Source: Cyclobacteriaceae bacterium (lineage in GTDB: Bacteria; Bacteroidota; Bacteroidia; Cytophagales; Cyclobacteriaceae). From it: a DNA stretch of 6,804 bases. Shown here in pieces: positions 5,479 to 6,804 of this stretch. The notes beneath the pieces were generated by a model that did no database searches, had not been told where the DNA came from, and was given only the letters and a program-made list of their open reading frames with translations. Numbering within the stretch: position 1 is the first letter of the stretch; each line of letters opens with the position of its first letter. The position numbers and the translations under genes were made by a program. The stretch spans positions 1-6,804 of the forward strand of contig JAOUOM010000104.1 in NCBI GenBank assembly GCA_029880385.1, given 5' to 3'.

Positions 5479-6804
5479 TATTTTTACATTTTTCATCGAT
5501 TCCCTCCCATAAAATGTAGGGAAATACATCAGTTCTGCTTTTGCCGGATTGAGCTGGTACGTACCGCTGTATCGTGGCAATAGCTCAACATCAAACGTGT
5601 AATCCCCTATCGGCAGCCGCGAGCAAAAAATCGAGACCTTTTCCCTGAAATATTCCCTGTGTACCTCCGGATAATGGGTTTGATCTTTTTGATCATAGGT
5701 ACATCCGGCAGGAACCGGTACGTCTATCATCACATAATCCGCATCTTTTTTGACCTGCACCTGCACCGTCAATGTGACGGACTTACCCTTTTCTAATGTC
5801 AGGCCTCCGGCATCAAACAAACTGGTGACCACAAAATCACCTGCCACCGGATCCGGATTTATATTTTGCCGCTGCCCATATACTGTCATGAATACCGGAC
5901 TATCCCCTGTTTTGGTTACCTTCAGCGGTGTAAGCGCTGTGAAGTTTGTGGTGTAAGGAAACGTATCTATTTGCACCGTCAACCCCCCGGTGATCATCAG
6001 TCGTGGTGCTTGAATGGTTTTCTTTCCATTCAGGATATGAGGTAAGATCGTGCCCAAAACAGTGGCAGACTCATACGTATTGCCCCAATGGCCATTTGCA
6101 CGCTTTTCAAGCAGGTAAACAACAATCTGGCCAAGCTCTTTTTCGTATATTCCTTCGTGCCGGAGTACATCAAAGGCAAGCAAGGTAGTCTGAACGGGGT
6201 TACAGTAAACGTAACGGTCTTTATTGTCCCAATACATGCCTCCCAATAGGGTTTCCTTTTTTTGCGCAAGGATTTCATCGATCGAATAGGTACCTACGTT
6301 TCTCTTTTGCTTTAAGCGGACCATCCGCAACCGATCGTCCAGGGACTCCACCGTGTCTTTTTCGATCTCAGCGATCATCTCACCATAGTTGAGCCGGGCA
6401 TCCAGTTGATCCAGCAGGCCCAGCAATCGGATACGACTGCCCTGCGGAGCATATTGCCATTCATTCACAAAATGATTGATCAGTCCCTGCAGATCCAAAT
6501 TGCTATCATATCCGGCTTCTTTTGCCTGCCATAATGCCCGCACCACATGTTCCGATATCCAGGGACTCGTCTCATTGCCTTTCCACCAACCCCACAAAAA
6601 TTCATCGTTTTTGGATCCTTCCAGTTTCTTGATTATCCGGGCCACCTCCCCATCTCCCTGAAATTTCTCTCCCTGCAGGTCACGGACTTCTTTTTCGGCC
6701 AATAAAGCGATGAGTTTGGATGCCAGTTGTTCGTTGCACAAATACCTGTACGTGTGTATGAAACGAATTTCATGCTCCAACACATTTATCAAATTGGACT
6801 GGGC
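5473..6804 (-). CDS. Alpha-2-macroglobulin family protein, C-terminal part with intact CNEQ thioester motif (cut by right window edge)
   Basis: The frame is open from the right edge to the TGA at 5475-5473: 443 residues of a protein that is probably 1500-2000 residues long. Numbering from the first full codon in the window, residues 19-33 read TYRYLCNEQLASKLI. The C-x-E-Q (Cys23-Gln26; 6738-6727) is the thioester motif of complement and alpha-2-macroglobulin proteins, whose Cys-Gln bond covalently captures attacking proteases. It is followed by the helical thioester domain (WGWWKGNETSPWISEHVVRAL about 71-91; GMYWDN; NPVQTTLLAFDVLRHEG; GHWGNTYESATVLGTIL about 238-254). The C-terminal beta-sandwich, equivalent to the receptor-binding region, follows (DYVMIDVPVPAGCTYD about 356-371; EVHREYFREKVSIF; SGTYQLNPAKAELMYFP). 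Bacterial homologues are exported, often lipid-anchored, and are thought to trap proteases in the periplasm. The bait region, signal peptide and start are outside the window. A TTG at 6792-6790 is an internal Leu codon, not the start. Confidence 0.93.
   Translation of the reverse strand, partial: AQSNLINVLEHEIRFIHTYRYLCNEQLASKLIALLAEKEVRDLQGEKFQGDGEVARIIKKLEGSKNDEFLWGWWKGNETSPWISEHVVRALWQAKEAGYDSNLDLQGLINHFVNEWQYAPQGSRIRLLGLLDQLDARLNYGEMIAEIEKDTVESLDDRLRMVRLKQKRNVGTYSIDEILAQKKETLLGGMYWDNKDRYVYCNPVQTTLLAFDVLRHEGIYEKELGQIVVYLLEKRANGHWGNTYESATVLGTILPHILNGKKTIQAPRLMITGGLTVQIDTFPYTTNFTALTPLKVTKTGDSPVFMTVYGQRQNINPDPVAGDFVVTSLFDAGGLTLEKGKSVTLTVQVQVKKDADYVMIDVPVPAGCTYDQKDQTHYPEVHREYFREKVSIFCSRLPIGDYTFDVELLPRYSGTYQLNPAKAELMYFPTFYGRESMKNVKIK

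Noticed and set aside
6790..6792. TTG as the start codon of the macroglobulin gene
   Set aside because: The frame is open through to the window edge and the family requires more than 1000 residues upstream; the TTG is an internal Leu codon.
1..6804. Search for CRISPR arrays, insertion sequences, tRNA/rRNA genes, att sites and riboswitches
   Set aside because: No spaced direct repeats, transposase motifs, terminal inverted repeats or recognisable structured RNA were seen by reading both strands.

Overview
The window looks like chromosomal DNA from a member of the Bacteroidota, probably Cytophagales-like. The grounds are the protein families (a DUF5916 outer-membrane protein with a CBM9-like N-terminus, a DUF5684 membrane protein, a DUF1684 lipoprotein and an alpha-2-macroglobulin with a CNEQ thioester motif), a signal peptide ending in Ala-Gln, the lack of Shine-Dalgarno sequences before most starts, and AT-rich leaders with sequences resembling the Bacteroidota TTTG / TAnnTTTG promoter. 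The genus cannot be named from the sequence alone.

Layout: (1) 1-566, minus strand: the N-terminal 188 codons of an FMN-dependent alpha-hydroxy-acid oxidase/dehydrogenase, cut by the left edge. (2) 567-810: a divergent intergenic region with weak promoter candidates in both directions. (3) 811-3048, plus: a 745-residue DUF5916 / CBM9-like outer-membrane protein. (4) 3172-3522, plus: a 116-residue DUF5684 multi-pass membrane protein, followed by a strong intrinsic terminator. (5) 3605-4498, plus: a 297-residue DUF1684 lipoprotein whose start codon lies just past that terminator. (6) 4689-5438, plus: a 249-residue beta-rich lipoprotein of unknown function. (7) 5442-5478: a perfect 17-bp inverted repeat acting as a shared terminator for two converging genes. 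(8) 5473-6804, minus: the C-terminal 443 residues of a bacterial alpha-2-macroglobulin, cut by the right edge, with its thioester motif intact.

The four plus-strand genes are separated by gaps of 82-190 bp, and several gaps hold a terminator or promoter-like sequence, so they look like separately transcribed units rather than one operon. The shared theme is the cell envelope: one outer-membrane protein, one membrane protein, two lipoproteins and an exported protease-trap family member. The sequence shows no metabolic pathway linking them. I found no mobile element, CRISPR array, RNA gene or defence island. I did not find a convincing new multi-gene system; the most interesting items are the thioester-bearing macroglobulin, the unknown lipoprotein converging on it, and the compact terminator/promoter architecture.
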